From the NCBI GenBank assembly GCA_017539025.1, contig JAFYHT010000007.1, forward strand, positions 1-64,000: a stretch of 64,000 bases of DNA, read 5' to 3'. This document shows, piece after piece, positions 8,829 through 18,336 of this stretch. The translations under genes and the position numbers were made by a program. This stretch comes from Erysipelotrichaceae bacterium. GTDB lineage: Bacteria; Bacillota_I; Bacilli_A; Erysipelotrichales; Erysipelotrichaceae. Each line of letters starts with the position of its first letter. Position 1 is the stretch's first letter. The notes under the pieces are model-generated. The model did not search any database, had not been told where the DNA came from, and saw only the letters and a list, made by a program, of their open reading frames with translations.

Positions 8829-8842
8829 TTCTCTTCTTTTTT
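8817..8842 (+). terminator. Terminator after the XRE-dehydrogenase gene
   Basis: AGAAGAGA, short loop, TCTCTTCT followed by a T run; it lies between convergent genes at the end of this gene and the end of gpsA. Confidence 0.75.
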
Positions 8843-9854
8843 AATCCCTGAAATTCATTTCGTTTTTCTTGTCTCTGCCCATCAGAGCAGCCACTGCCGT
8901 AGCCGGATCGACTTCTTCTTTGACGACCGCATTGACCATGGCGGTGATCGGCATCTCGACCTGATACTTTTCGATCAGTCTCATCGCTGCCGGCAAGGCA
9001 TTGACGCCTTCTACGACCATGCCAACCTGTTTGACAGCCTCGGAAGGTTTGACACCCTGTCCGATCAGCATGCCGCATCGATTGTTTCTGGAATGTATGG
9101 ATGTCGCTGTGACGATCAGATCGCCGACACCTGCCAGACCTGAGAAAGTCTCCTGCTTGGCACCCATCGCCAGACCCAGCCTTGTCATCTCGACCATGCC
9201 TCTGGTGATGATCGCAGCCTTTGCGTTATCGCCATTTCCAAGTCCGGTGGAAATACCGGAAGCCAGAGCGATGATATTCTTCAAAGCACCGCATAACTCG
9301 ATACCCAAGACATCGTCATTGGTATAGACTCTCATACATGTATTCATGAAGATATCCTGGACCTTCCTGGCGGCACTTTCATCCTTGCAGGCAGAAACGA
9401 TCGTTGTTGGCATATCTCTGGCAACTTCTTCTGCGTGTGTCGGACCCGACAGTGCAACGATCTTGATGTTGTCGTGCTTGCCGTCACTTAAAACATCCCC
9501 GATGACCTGAGACATCGTAAACAGAGTATCCGCTTCAATACCCTTGGCGACATCAACGATGATCTGTCCGTCAGGAATGAAGTCTCTTGCCTTTTCAGTT
9601 GTCGATCTGACAAAGACCGAAGGAACCGCAAACAGTAAGATCTCCTTATCCTTACATACCTCAGAGATATCCTTGGTAAAAACGATGGAATCAGGGACCA
9701 CCATTCCCGGAAGATTCTTATGGATCCTCTTCGTGCTCAGCTCATCGATCTCACTCTCGATCGCCGACCAGGCTGTCACTTCATAGTTGTCATTCGCCAG
9801 CATCCTTGCCAGCGCAATACCCCAGGTACCTGTACCTAATACACCAATTTTCAT
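8841..9854 (-). CDS. gpsA: Glycerol-3-phosphate dehydrogenase [NAD(P)+]
   Basis: 337 residues, the standard length. It makes sn-glycerol 3-phosphate from dihydroxyacetone phosphate for phospholipid synthesis. NAD motif GVLGTGTWGIALARML, the VAKGIE motif, and ALSGPTHAEEVA with GALKNIIALASGISTGLGNGDNAKAA carrying the catalytic lysine are all present. GAGGTGG precedes the ATG by 7 bases. A -10 box (TATAAT, minus strand, 9879-9884) lies just after the terminator of the upstream operon. Confidence 0.97.
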   Translation of the reverse strand: MKIGVLGTGTWGIALARMLANDNYEVTAWSAIESEIDELSTKRIHKNLPGMVVPDSIVFTKDISEVCKDKEILLFAVPSVFVRSTTEKARDFIPDGQIIVDVAKGIEADTLFTMSQVIGDVLSDGKHDNIKIVALSGPTHAEEVARDMPTTIVSACKDESAARKVQDIFMNTCMRVYTNDDVLGIELCGALKNIIALASGISTGLGNGDNAKAAIITRGMVEMTRLGLAMGAKQETFSGLAGVGDLIVTATSIHSRNNRCGMLIGQGVKPSEAVKQVGMVVEGVNALPAAMRLIEKYQVEMPITAMVNAVVKEEVDPATAVAALMGRDKKNEMNFRD

Positions 9855-9882
9855 ACTGTTACCACCTCGTACATCTCAATTA

Positions 9883-9908
9883 TAAAATAAAAGGAACTTT
9901 CGTTCCTT
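9883..9908 (-). terminator. Terminator of the Lrp-aminotransferase operon
   Basis: Minus strand: AAGGAAC, GAAA loop, GTTCCTT, then TTTATTTT. The gpsA -10 box overlaps its end. Confidence 0.8.
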
Positions 9909-9911
9909 AAA

Positions 9912-11078
9912 TCATCTGTATTTCCCAAGGAAATGCTCGAGCTTTTCAATCGCCAGCTTGATCTCATCCAGAGAATAAGCATAGGAGATCCTGACATAGC
10001 CCTCTCCGGCATCACCAAACGCGTTGCCTGGGACAAGGGCGAGGTTTTCTTCATCGAGCAGCTTCTCACAGAATTCTTCACACTTCAGACCTGTGATCTG
10101 AATTGAAGGGAAGACATAGAAAGCACCCTGAGGCATATGGGTCTTGAGACCGATGCGGTTGAGTTCCTTGACGATGTAATTCCTTCTCTGCTTGAAACTC
10201 AGAAACATTTCCTCAATATCGCGATCGCCGTTGTTAACGGCTTCAATCGCTGCGTATTGGGAAGGTGTGGTCGCACACATGATCGTATACTGATGGATCT
10301 TCAAAGCCATATCGATGATATCCTGATGTGCCAGGATATAACCGACACGATAGCCGGTCATCGAATAAGCTTTGGAGAAACCGTTGATGACGATGACTCT
10401 GTCCTTGATCTCATCGAAAGAAGCGATCGAACAGTGTTTTCCTTCATAAGTGAGTTCCGCATAGATCTCATCGGTGATCGCAAAGATGTTGTGTGCCTTC
10501 AAGATCGGAACGATCTTCCTGTAATCGCTGCCCGTCATGATGCCGCCTGTCGGATTGCCTGGGAAGTTGAGTATGACAGCCTTCGTATTTTCGCTGATCG
10601 CATTTCTTAAGGCATGCGGAGTCAGTTTGAATTCATCTTCTTCCTTGAGTTCCACTTCAACGACCTTGCCTCCGGCCATTTCAATGATCGCCGCATAAGC
10701 GACATATGCTGGAGTCGGAAGGATGACCTCATCACCCGGTTTCAAGACGGTCCTCAATATGATATCGATCGCCTCGGAACCGCCGACTGTGATGATACAG
10801 TTCTTATCCGGATCATAATCGACATCGAAACGTCTCTTGTAGTAATCGCAGATCCCTTTCCTCAGATCAGGCAGACCCTTGTTTCCGGTATAGAAAGTCC
10901 TGCCCTTTTCGATCGCATGGATGGCCTCTTCTCTGATATGCCATGGCGTGATGAAATCCGGCTCGCCAACACCCAGTGAGACGACGCCCTTTCTGGTGGC
11001 GGCGATATCAAAAAACTTACGGATCCCGCTTGGCTTGATATATCTTATGGTCTGATTGATTTCCTCATCAAAGATCAT
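9912..11078 (-). CDS. Class I/II PLP aminotransferase
   Basis: 388 residues of fold-type I aminotransferases, PatA/AspC-like. Features: SLGVGEPDF near residue 34, GSEAIDI, the FPGNPTGG motif, TDEIYAEL and the PLP lysine in NGFSKAYSMTGYRVGY. It is co-transcribed with an Lrp-type regulator (ATGA overlap at 11075-11078), which suggests control by an amino acid. The exact substrate cannot be read from the sequence; aspartate, aromatic or N-acetyl-diaminopimelate-type substrates are all possible. Confidence 0.88.
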   Translation of the reverse strand: MIFDEEINQTIRYIKPSGIRKFFDIAATRKGVVSLGVGEPDFITPWHIREEAIHAIEKGRTFYTGNKGLPDLRKGICDYYKRRFDVDYDPDKNCIITVGGSEAIDIILRTVLKPGDEVILPTPAYVAYAAIIEMAGGKVVEVELKEEDEFKLTPHALRNAISENTKAVILNFPGNPTGGIMTGSDYRKIVPILKAHNIFAITDEIYAELTYEGKHCSIASFDEIKDRVIVINGFSKAYSMTGYRVGYILAHQDIIDMALKIHQYTIMCATTPSQYAAIEAVNNGDRDIEEMFLSFKQRRNYIVKELNRIGLKTHMPQGAFYVFPSIQITGLKCEEFCEKLLDEENLALVPGNAFGDAGEGYVRISYAYSLDEIKLAIEKLEHFLGKYR

Positions 11079-11557
11079 GGTGTAACAAGTAACCTTTCTC
11101 CATCTTCACGCTCATCCTCAAAAAGGATGCCGTTCTTCTTGTATTCCTTTAAGACGAACATCGTCTCAGTGCCGTTGACACCCTCAGTAGGAGCCAGCTT
11201 GTGAGCGACGAAACTGGAAAGTTCACGCATGTTCCTGGCATTGACCACCAGCATGAATTCCGCCTTGCCCGAGATCAAAGACAGCGATTCCACTTCCGGA
11301 TATCTGGCGATCCTGGCAGCCAGCTTGTCGTAACCCGCATCCCTCTCCGGAACGCAGTTGACGAAAATGACAGCCTTGGAGATCTCCACATCTGCCTTTT
11401 CCCAGTTGATGATCGTGTGATAACCGGCGATGACGCTGTTTCTCTCGTATTCGCTGATCTTGTTTTCAACATCCGCTTCCTTTTCGTTCAGCAGTGCCGC
11501 AAGATCCTTTACTTCATAACGCGCATTGTTTTCCAGCAGTTTCAGTAATTCATCCAT
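11075..11557 (-). CDS. Lrp/AsnC-family transcriptional regulator
   Basis: 160 residues: an N-terminal winged HTH (LLKLLENNARYEVKDLAALLNEKEADVENKISEYERNSVI, split here only for description) followed by the RAM/AsnC ligand domain, with the typical GYHTIINWE and SLISGKAEFMLVV segments. It probably senses an amino acid and regulates itself and the aminotransferase that overlaps its stop. GAGGGTCTGATT before the ATG acts as ribosome-binding site. Confidence 0.9.
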   Translation of the reverse strand: MDELLKLLENNARYEVKDLAALLNEKEADVENKISEYERNSVIAGYHTIINWEKADVEISKAVIFVNCVPERDAGYDKLAARIARYPEVESLSLISGKAEFMLVVNARNMRELSSFVAHKLAPTEGVNGTETMFVLKEYKKNGILFEDEREDGERLLVTP

Positions 11558-11615
11558 AATCAGACCCTCACATTTTTATTAAATTATTCTATCATCATCA
11601 ATCCATAAAGTATAG

Positions 11616-11634
11616 AAAAAGCAGGTTTCCCTGC
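11616..11634 (-). terminator. Terminator of the HAD-to-GtrA operon
   Basis: Minus strand GCAGG, GAAA loop, CCTGC, then TTTTT. It ends the leftward transcript that begins upstream of 17007. Confidence 0.8.
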
Positions 11635-11641
11635 CTGATCG

Positions 11642-12136
11642 TTATTCCTTGACTTCCTTGTTTTTGAAAACGAAGATCTTGGAAATGAAATAGTTCGTGA
11701 TCGCCGTGACCGGGATCAGGATCAGCTTGATGATCCTGATATCAAAACCGAGGACATCGACAAACAGTAAGATCGTCAGCTCCTCCACGCCCAGCGTGAA
11801 GATCCTTGCTGAAGCAAACTTGATCAGTTCATTGATGAAACTGTTGTTTGTCCTGTCAAAGTAGAGATATCTGAACAGTACGAATGAGATCAGTGTTGAA
11901 AGCATCCACGCCAGAACATTGGCGATCGTTCCATATAAACTGAGCGATTCCGCCAGAATGATCGTGAACGCATAATTGGCTACTGTAGAAATGAATCCTA
12001 AGAAACAATAGATCCAGAACGCCTTCTTCCATTCGTATAACGGCTTGACGATCCTGATGATCGGTAAAGACACGATCCAGTCAAAGATTGCAAACTGCGG
12101 CTTATTGTTTACATCATTTATCTGTTTTTCTTCCAT
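11642..12136 (-). CDS. GtrA-family membrane protein
   Basis: 164 residues from the ATG that overlaps the preceding stop (TGATG). Four hydrophobic segments and the motifs FLGFISTVANYAF and AITNYFISKIFVF are typical of GtrA-like proteins, small four-helix membrane proteins linked to export or flipping of polyprenyl-linked sugars. No glycosyltransferase partner lies beside it. It is the last gene of its operon. Confidence 0.85.
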   Translation of the reverse strand: MEEKQINDVNNKPQFAIFDWIVSLPIIRIVKPLYEWKKAFWIYCFLGFISTVANYAFTIILAESLSLYGTIANVLAWMLSTLISFVLFRYLYFDRTNNSFINELIKFASARIFTLGVEELTILLFVDVLGFDIRIIKLILIPVTAITNYFISKIFVFKNKEVKE

Positions 12137-13302
12137 CAATATAATTCCTTCATCTTTTCTGCAAGCCCGTCGAGTGTTTCAAGCGGAACTGAACATAATC
12201 CCACTCTGATCCCGTGATTGACCTTGATCGTATAGATGTGATGATCGAGCAGCCTCTTATGGTAGGCATCCCTTTCATCGTTGTCCTTCATCTTCAAAGT
12301 CACAAAGAATCCGTCGGCAGACTGATATAATTCTAAACCACAATCTCCTGCTTGTCTAATGAATAATTCAGTCCTTTCCTTCAGCATCCCTTTGGCTGCC
12401 TCCAGTTCTTCGTCATATTCTTCCCTGTGATTCTTCAAGATATCCGCAATATTGAGCATTGCCGCATTATTCAGATTCGACCATGTCGCTCTTGCCGTCC
12501 TGGAACACAGATTCATGTAGTGGTCCAAGAATTCCTCATCGTTATTGATGGCGATCAGAGCACCAAGTCTTTGTCCATAGTAGGAGAAAGCCTTGGAACA
12601 GGATGCCGCCAGTAAGACCAATACATTATCGGAAATCTCATTGAACAGTTCAAAGTAAGCCTTTGGATCACCTGTCGCATAATCGATATAAGCGATATCA
12701 CACAACAATATCACTTCCTTATCCAAGGAATTGAGCTTATCCATGATCTGCTTCCACTCATCCAATGGATAGGCGTGGCCCAAAGGATTCTCGCAAGGAG
12801 AATTGATGACCAGGAATACCTTTTCATCAACTTCATCGATCGTTTTGAACAGATCATTCAGATCATAGACATCATAGTTCAGTACATTGAGATTCCTCTC
12901 ATCCGCAATGACCCTGTAGTTGCCCCAGGAGATCTGAGGATAGATGATGGTATCTCCTTCATCCAGACACGTATTGACGGCCGAAGCGATCGCACCGGTA
13001 CCACCCGGTGTTGCCATAGCCTTGAAATGATTCTTGACTCTTTTATCCAGAACAAAGTCAGCGATCAGATCGATGTATTCCTGATTGCCTGCAGGAGAAG
13101 CGGCATAGGCAGCTCTTTGGACAGGCGTGATCTTGGCCTCGCTTTCAAAGACACAGCGATAGGTGAACATCTTTCCATCTTCTCCATAAAGACATCCGGC
13201 TGTCGCATTGATCGCTTCCGGATCAGCCTTGGCAGCCCTGACTACTGAAAAGATGTTGTCGACATATCTTTTCGTATTCTCATTCTTTCTGACAAATCTC
13301 AT
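12136..13302 (-). CDS. PLP-dependent aminotransferase (aromatic/aspartate type)
   Basis: 388 residues from the ATG at 13302, which has GAGGAG 6 bases upstream; a TTG two codons earlier is less likely. Fold-type I aminotransferase: TPGGTGAIASAV, SWGNYRVI, INSPCENPLGH (in place of NPTG), DIAYIDYA and the PLP lysine in ASCSKAFSYYGQRLGAL. It resembles TyrB/AspC-like enzymes by the SKAFSYYGQR region. It sits in an operon directly after the histidine kinase (kinase stop TGA at 13305). Substrate unknown. Confidence 0.85.
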   Translation of the reverse strand: MRFVRKNENTKRYVDNIFSVVRAAKADPEAINATAGCLYGEDGKMFTYRCVFESEAKITPVQRAAYAASPAGNQEYIDLIADFVLDKRVKNHFKAMATPGGTGAIASAVNTCLDEGDTIIYPQISWGNYRVIADERNLNVLNYDVYDLNDLFKTIDEVDEKVFLVINSPCENPLGHAYPLDEWKQIMDKLNSLDKEVILLCDIAYIDYATGDPKAYFELFNEISDNVLVLLAASCSKAFSYYGQRLGALIAINNDEEFLDHYMNLCSRTARATWSNLNNAAMLNIADILKNHREEYDEELEAAKGMLKERTELFIRQAGDCGLELYQSADGFFVTLKMKDNDERDAYHKRLLDHHIYTIKVNHGIRVGLCSVPLETLDGLAEKMKELY

Positions 13303-13304
13303 CT

Positions 13305-14756
13305 TCAACTCCTCAAAACATCACTGATCGTTTTCAACATGTTATCTACATCGATCGGCTTGGCGATATGACCGTTCATTCCCGCCGATACAGCCGCATC
13401 GATATCTTCCTTGAATGCATTGGCCGTCATCGCGATGATCGGCACATCATTTCCATCTTCCCTGATCTTCCTGCTGGCTTCATATCCATCCATGACAGGC
13501 ATCTGGATATCCATCAGGATCAGATCATATTCATTTTCTCTGGCCTTGTCGACAGCGATCTGACCATTCTCCGCATGATCGGCGATAAAGCCTTCCTTAT
13601 TCAATAAAGCCAAAGCGATCTCGCGATTGACCGGATTGTCTTCACAAAGCAAGACTCTGAGTCCTTCAAAACTGTCGATCTGTTTCTTTTCCCTCTTCCT
13701 ACATGGAGCGTTTTCATCTTCGGAAAGCGTGAACGGGATATGGATCGTAAACTCACTTCCCTGTCCCTGCACAGAAGAGACATCGATCGTACCACCCATC
13801 ATATCGACGATACTCTTGGTGATCGACATGCCAAGACCTGTTCCCTGTATCTTGGAAACGGAAGAAGTCCTTTCTCTTTCAAACGGATGGAAGATATCTT
13901 TCAGAAATTCAGGAGACATACCGATACCGGTATCTTTTACCTTGAATTCATATAAGACCTTTTCGTCCTGCTTTCCGATCTCCTTTAAAGAAATCGTGAC
14001 CTTTCCATGTTCAGGAGTGAACTTCCAGGCATTGGAAAGCAGATTCATGATCGCCCTGGAAAGCTGTGTCCTATCACACAGAACACAGTTGTGTTCCATC
14101 TGAAAATCTCTTGTGAACTCGATCTCCTTATCTCTCATCTGATTGTCGATCAGATCGGCAATGTCATTCATCAGAACCTTCAGATCGCAGTTTTCTTCCT
14201 TCAGATCCAGCCTTCCGGATTCGATCCTTGACATTTCCAGGACATCATCGATGATCGAAAGCAGCTGGAAAGAAGAAGCGGAGATCTTATCGAGATAGTT
14301 CATCCTTTCTTCTTTTGTGATCTCTTCATCCATTGCCAGCTGGGTAAAACCCATGATCGCATTCAAAGGTGTTCTGATGTCATGAGACATATTGGAAAGG
14401 AAGAAAGTCTTGGCTTTGTTGGCACTTTTCTCGGCAGAAAGATCAGACTGCAGCTGCTCATTCTCCTTGATCCTTTCGGCGATCCTTTCCACCATCACTT
14501 CCATCAGGAAGACGAAGATGCTTCCGCCAAACAGGATACCGGCAACGACATAATCCGGATGACCGAACAAGCCGATGAAGATATAGCCGAAGAAAAACAG
14601 TACCAGCAATACGATCGGCATCCTTAAAGTGGTTTCTCCCTCTTTCCATTCACCCTTTTTTGAAATATAACGGGAAAATCTGACAAAGGCAAAGATGTTG
14701 TAAGCCATCAGGATCGTTCCCAAAAGGATCAGTGATCTGATTATCATTCCTTTCAT
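13305..14756 (-). CDS. Hybrid sensor histidine kinase (HisKA-HATPase-REC)
   Basis: 483 residues from the ATG at 14756 (GAGGGGG upstream, just after the acpS stop). Three hydrophobic segments (about 5-25, 47-63, 70-90), a coiled linker, then HisKA with [13 protein letters not shown] (His125), a HATPase with [16 protein letters not shown] and GTGLGMSI, and a C-terminal receiver (LLCEDNPVN, phospho-Asp in [10 protein letters not shown], Lys in IAKPID). No extracellular sensor domain is visible between the membrane helices, so it may sense the membrane or a small ligand. A receiver without an HPt or output domain needs a separate HPt protein; one is encoded at 4208-4552. Confidence 0.92.
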   Translation of the reverse strand: MKGMIIRSLILLGTILMAYNIFAFVRFSRYISKKGEWKEGETTLRMPIVLLVLFFFGYIFIGLFGHPDYVVAGILFGGSIFVFLMEVMVERIAERIKENEQLQSDLSAEKSANKAKTFFLSNMSHDIRTPLNAIMGFTQLAMDEEITKEERMNYLDKISASSFQLLSIIDDVLEMSRIESGRLDLKEENCDLKVLMNDIADLIDNQMRDKEIEFTRDFQMEHNCVLCDRTQLSRAIMNLLSNAWKFTPEHGKVTISLKEIGKQDEKVLYEFKVKDTGIGMSPEFLKDIFHPFERERTSSVSKIQGTGLGMSITKSIVDMMGGTIDVSSVQGQGSEFTIHIPFTLSEDENAPCRKREKKQIDSFEGLRVLLCEDNPVNREIALALLNKEGFIADHAENGQIAVDKARENEYDLILMDIQMPVMDGYEASRKIREDGNDVPIIAMTANAFKEDIDAAVSAGMNGHIAKPIDVDNMLKTISDVLRS

Positions 14757-14760
14757 TCTT

Positions 14761-15102
14761 CTATGCCCCCTCTTCAAGAATCGCGACTGCAGTCGCATAG
14801 TTTCGCTCATGTGAGATCGATATCAGTATCTTGTAATCCTTATAGCTGATCATCGGCTTTCCTTTTTCATCATTGATGATATTGAGATCGTTCATGTTGG
14901 GGATCTCGTGATCAGACAGACACTTGATGATGGATTCTTTTGCGGCAAAACGGCCTGCCAAAAACTGTATCCTTCTCTCCTCAGAAAAAGACATCGCCCT
15001 TTCAAATTCTTCTTCAGAAAGCACTTTGCGCATAAAAGATTCAGAAATCGCTTTTCTGACTCTTGCGATCTCAACGATATCCGTTCCTATCCCTGTGATC
15101 AT
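14761..15102 (-). CDS. acpS: Holo-[acyl-carrier-protein] synthase
   Basis: 113 residues. It transfers 4'-phosphopantetheine from CoA to acyl carrier protein. The [12 protein letters not shown] metal/CoA motif and [12 protein letters not shown] motif are intact and the length is normal. It overlaps the rarA stop by four bases (ATGA) and belongs to the same operon as the kinase that follows. Confidence 0.95.
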   Translation of the reverse strand: MITGIGTDIVEIARVRKAISESFMRKVLSEEEFERAMSFSEERRIQFLAGRFAAKESIIKCLSDHEIPNMNDLNIINDEKGKPMISYKDYKILISISHERNYATAVAILEEGA

Positions 15103-16355
15103 TTGTACAATCTCCTCAGGTCATTCGTCCTTGGATTCTTCTTCAGCTCTTCATAGATCAGCTTCAGTTGCTGCTCATAGCGGTTGTTGTTGAAGGACGG
15201 GAAAAGATCGAGATCCTTCAATTCATCCGGAAGATACTGTATCTTATGGAAACAGTCATACCTGTCATAGGAATACTGTTCTTCTTTATTCAATCCGACC
15301 GGAGTCAGATTGAGATACTTCGGCATATCATAGGCCTTGTGTTCAACGATATCCGTTGCCTTATGTAATGCATCCACCGCTGTCCTTGATTTTGGCGAAA
15401 GACATAAGTCGATGACATGAACACCCAAAGGGATGATCGCTTCCGGGAAACCGACATGTTCCGCTGCTTCACAAGCGGCGATCGTTCTGGACGCCAGCTG
15501 CGGATTGGCCAGTCCGATATCTTCATAAGCGATGACCAGTAATCTTCTGGAGATCGATTCCACATCGCCTGATTGTGCCAGTAAAGATAGATAATATAAG
15601 GCTGCATTGGGATCGGAACCTCTGATCGACTTCTGGAAAGCAGATAAAAGATCATAATGTCCGTCATCTGAGGCAAAAGATCGGTTGTTGACATTCCTGC
15701 AGTTTTCTTTGACGACCTCTTTAGTGATCCTCTTGTCCTTACATATGATGGCTGAAAGCTCCAGGATATTCAAAGCCCATCTGATATCGCCGTTGACAGT
15801 ATCACAGATCAGATCCAAAGCATCCTCATCGATCTGATATTCGCCATTAAGTCCTTCTTTGGAAGCCATCGCATTTGCGATGCCTTGTTTGATATCATCA
15901 TTATTCAAAGGCTTGAATTCAAAAAGATGACATCTCGAACGGATGGCCGGATTGATCGAATGATAAGGATTGGCGGTCGTTGCGCCGATCAAGATGACAG
16001 AACCATCTTCCACATGTGGAAGCAACAGATCCTGTTTATCCTTATTCAATCGATGGACCTCATCGCAGATCAGGATCAGAGAACCCGACATCTTCGCCTC
16101 TAAAAAGATCGCATCGAGATCCTTCTTGTTTCCGGTAACCGCATTGAATCTTCTGTATGGCTTATGCAGCTCATTGGCGATGACTTTTGCCAGAGTCGTC
16201 TTACCCGTTCCCGGAGGACCGTAAAAGATACACGAAAAGATCGTGTCGTTTTCAATACACTTGCGGATCACACCATCTTTTCCGACCAGGTCTTTCTGAC
16301 CTAAAATCTCATCAAGACTGCTGGGTCTAAGCCTGAATGCCAGTGGTTGTCTCAT
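15099..16355 (-). CDS. rarA: Replication-associated AAA+ ATPase RarA/MgsA
   Basis: 418 residues. N-terminal MRQPLAFRLRPSSLDEILGQ, Walker A GPPGTGKTTLA, Walker B LICDEVHRL and sensor 1 ATTANPYHSI (the family usually has TTENPSF) are followed by the C-terminal tetramerisation region (SAFQKSIRGSDPNAALYYL, AYEDIGLANP). It acts at stalled replication forks. The start overlaps the end of the HAD gene by 29 bases. Confidence 0.95.
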   Translation of the reverse strand: MRQPLAFRLRPSSLDEILGQKDLVGKDGVIRKCIENDTIFSCIFYGPPGTGKTTLAKVIANELHKPYRRFNAVTGNKKDLDAIFLEAKMSGSLILICDEVHRLNKDKQDLLLPHVEDGSVILIGATTANPYHSINPAIRSRCHLFEFKPLNNDDIKQGIANAMASKEGLNGEYQIDEDALDLICDTVNGDIRWALNILELSAIICKDKRITKEVVKENCRNVNNRSFASDDGHYDLLSAFQKSIRGSDPNAALYYLSLLAQSGDVESISRRLLVIAYEDIGLANPQLASRTIAACEAAEHVGFPEAIIPLGVHVIDLCLSPKSRTAVDALHKATDIVEHKAYDMPKYLNLTPVGLNKEEQYSYDRYDCFHKIQYLPDELKDLDLFPSFNNNRYEQQLKLIYEELKKNPRTNDLRRLYK

Positions 16356-17007
16356 TCTGTTCCTTTATATACGGGATCGCCTTTGCGATATTGTCGATCA
16401 CCATGATGGACTTGTCAAAGTCTTCTTGTGTGAGCTGCGCCAGATCCTGAACGATGATCAAAGGACATCCGCCCTTGATCGCAGCCTGTGCACCGTTATG
16501 TCCGTCTTCAAATACCAGAGCGTCTTTTACCTCGACACCGAAGTGTTCGATCGCCTTTAAGAAGATATCCGGTTCCGGCTTTCCATGTTCCACCATATCT
16601 CCGGCAATGACATAATCAAAATAATCCGCAATTCCGGCGTTCTTCAGACAGGCCATCGTCTTTTCATAAATAGTGGAAGTCGCTACCGCCATCGGGATCC
16701 CTTCTTCTTTCAGGAAATCCAACATTTCGATGACTCCCGGCATGACAGGGATCGCTTCATGAAAAATGATCTTATCGATCCTCTCCCAATAAAGACGGAG
16801 ATACTCATCGATCGGATAATCTTCCCCATGAGCCTCAAGGACTTTTTTAGGATAGATATCCCAACTGTTTCCCATCAGCGAACAAAGAAATTCCTTGCTT
16901 AAAGGTCTGCCAAGTATCTTGGATACTTCCATGCCGTTCTTGATGTACAATACCCGCTCTGAATCCAGAAGCAGGCCATCCATATCAAATACACATAATC
17001 TGATCAT
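16327..17007 (-). CDS. HAD-superfamily phosphatase/phosphomutase (beta-PGM-like)
   Basis: 226 residues. Motif I FDMDGLLLDSE, motif II ATSTI, the motif III lysine (HGKPEPDIFLKA) and motif IV FEDGHNGAQAA are present, with a helical cap between motifs I and II. This fits the beta-phosphoglucomutase/GPH-like subfamily; the substrate is open. It is the first gene of a leftward operon. TATAAT (minus strand, 17016-17021) lies 8 bases from the ATG and there is no real Shine-Dalgarno, so the mRNA may be almost leaderless. Confidence 0.87.
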   Translation of the reverse strand: MIRLCVFDMDGLLLDSERVLYIKNGMEVSKILGRPLSKEFLCSLMGNSWDIYPKKVLEAHGEDYPIDEYLRLYWERIDKIIFHEAIPVMPGVIEMLDFLKEEGIPMAVATSTIYEKTMACLKNAGIADYFDYVIAGDMVEHGKPEPDIFLKAIEHFGVEVKDALVFEDGHNGAQAAIKGGCPLIIVQDLAQLTQEDFDKSIMVIDNIAKAIPYIKEQNETTTGIQA

Positions 17008-17118
17008 ACATTTCCATTATAACGTATGATCACTGATTGAAATGACTTAGTTCAATATAGAAACAGATGTCAAATAAGGTATCATAGTATTGTAAAAAAT
17101 AAAGGAGAAAAATGATTT

Positions 17119-18291
17119 ATGAGCAGGTATGATACAGACTACAAAGATATGGGCCTGATGACCAGAGCGGTCAAACTCGGTGAAGGACCTGATCCCGTTA
17201 CCAGAGCACTGAATACGCCGATCTATGAAACATCCACATTCGGCTATGAAACAGCTGAACAGTATGATGAGATGCTGGCACTTGGAGCGGAATGGGCTCC
17301 TGATATCTATATCTATTCCCGTACAACAAACCCGACGACAAACGCTGTCGAAAAGAAAGTCGCATCTTTAGAACATGCGGAAGACGCAGTGATCTGTGCC
17401 TGCGGCATGGCAGCTATTTCCAATGCGTTATTGTCATTCCTGGATGCAGGAGACCACGTCATCTGTTCCGATGATACCTTCATGTGCACTTCCAGTATGT
17501 TTGCGGACATCTTACCGGCAAAAGGCATTGAAACATGCAGAGTTGAAGTCCTCGATGTAGAAAACGTTGAAAAAGCAATGCGTCCGAATACGAAAGTCGT
17601 CTATCTGGAAGCATTATCCAACCCGCAGCTCAAGCTGGCAAACCTGCCTAAGATCGCTGAGATCGCTCATAAACACGGATGCAAGTTCATCGTTGACAAT
17701 ACTTTCCTGTCACCGATCGTCATGAATCCTCTCGATCTGGGAGCTGACATCGTCGTCAACTCCGGTACAAAATACTATGTCGGACACGGCGATGCATTAT
17801 GCGGTATCGTAGCCGGAAGCAAGAAAGATATGGACAGAGTCCGTTACTACTACGACAACCTGGGTTCTCATATCAGCCCGTTCAACGCATGGATCGTCCT
17901 TCGTTCCATCCGTACGATGCCATTAAGACTGCGCCAGCAGTGTGAAAACGCAATGGCTCTGGCAAAGTGGTTCGAATCCCGTCCGGAAGTCGACTTCGTC
18001 ACTTATCCGGGACTTCCAAGCCATGGCCAGCATGAACTGGCAAAGCAGATGTTCAACGATGGACTGTTTGGCGGCATGCTTTGTGTCCACCTCAAAGGCG
18101 GATATGAAGAAATGTGCAAGTTCTGTGATGCCACAAGGATCCCGCCTGTCGCAACCAGCTTAGGCGATGTCGTCACACTCATGTTCCCGAAGAAAGCCTA
18201 CAACAATCTGATCCGTATCTCGACAGGCTGTGAAGATGTCAAAGACCTGATCGCTGACTTCGAACAGGCATTTGAAGCATTAAAAGGATAA
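17119..18291 (+). CDS. Cys/Met-metabolism PLP enzyme (methionine gamma-lyase-like)
   Basis: 390 residues of the cystathionine gamma-synthase/lyase family. YSRTTNPTTNAVEKKVASLE, CACGMAAISNALLSFLDAGDH, VDNTFLSPI and the PLP lysine in VVNSGTKYYVGHGD are all recognisable. Family members act as cystathionine synthase, cystathionine lyase, O-acetylhomoserine sulfhydrylase or methionine gamma-lyase, and the sequence does not decide between them; the isolated position without other Met-synthesis genes slightly favours a lyase. AAAGGAG lies upstream and the gene ends in its own hairpin. Confidence 0.9.
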   Translation: MSRYDTDYKDMGLMTRAVKLGEGPDPVTRALNTPIYETSTFGYETAEQYDEMLALGAEWAPDIYIYSRTTNPTTNAVEKKVASLEHAEDAVICACGMAAISNALLSFLDAGDHVICSDDTFMCTSSMFADILPAKGIETCRVEVLDVENVEKAMRPNTKVVYLEALSNPQLKLANLPKIAEIAHKHGCKFIVDNTFLSPIVMNPLDLGADIVVNSGTKYYVGHGDALCGIVAGSKKDMDRVRYYYDNLGSHISPFNAWIVLRSIRTMPLRLRQQCENAMALAKWFESRPEVDFVTYPGLPSHGQHELAKQMFNDGLFGGMLCVHLKGGYEEMCKFCDATRIPPVATSLGDVVTLMFPKKAYNNLIRISTGCEDVKDLIADFEQAFEALKG

Positions 18292-18293
18292 AC

Positions 18294-18325
18294 AAAAAAG
18301 CAGGACCCGTAAGGGTCCTTTCTCA
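18294..18325. terminator. Bidirectional terminator
   Basis: AGGACCC, GTAA loop, GGGTCCT. On the minus strand it is followed by GCTTTTTTG, a good terminator for the lipoprotein gene; on the plus strand by TTTCTC, a weaker one for the lyase gene. Confidence 0.78.
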
Positions 18326-18336
18326 TAAATAGATCT

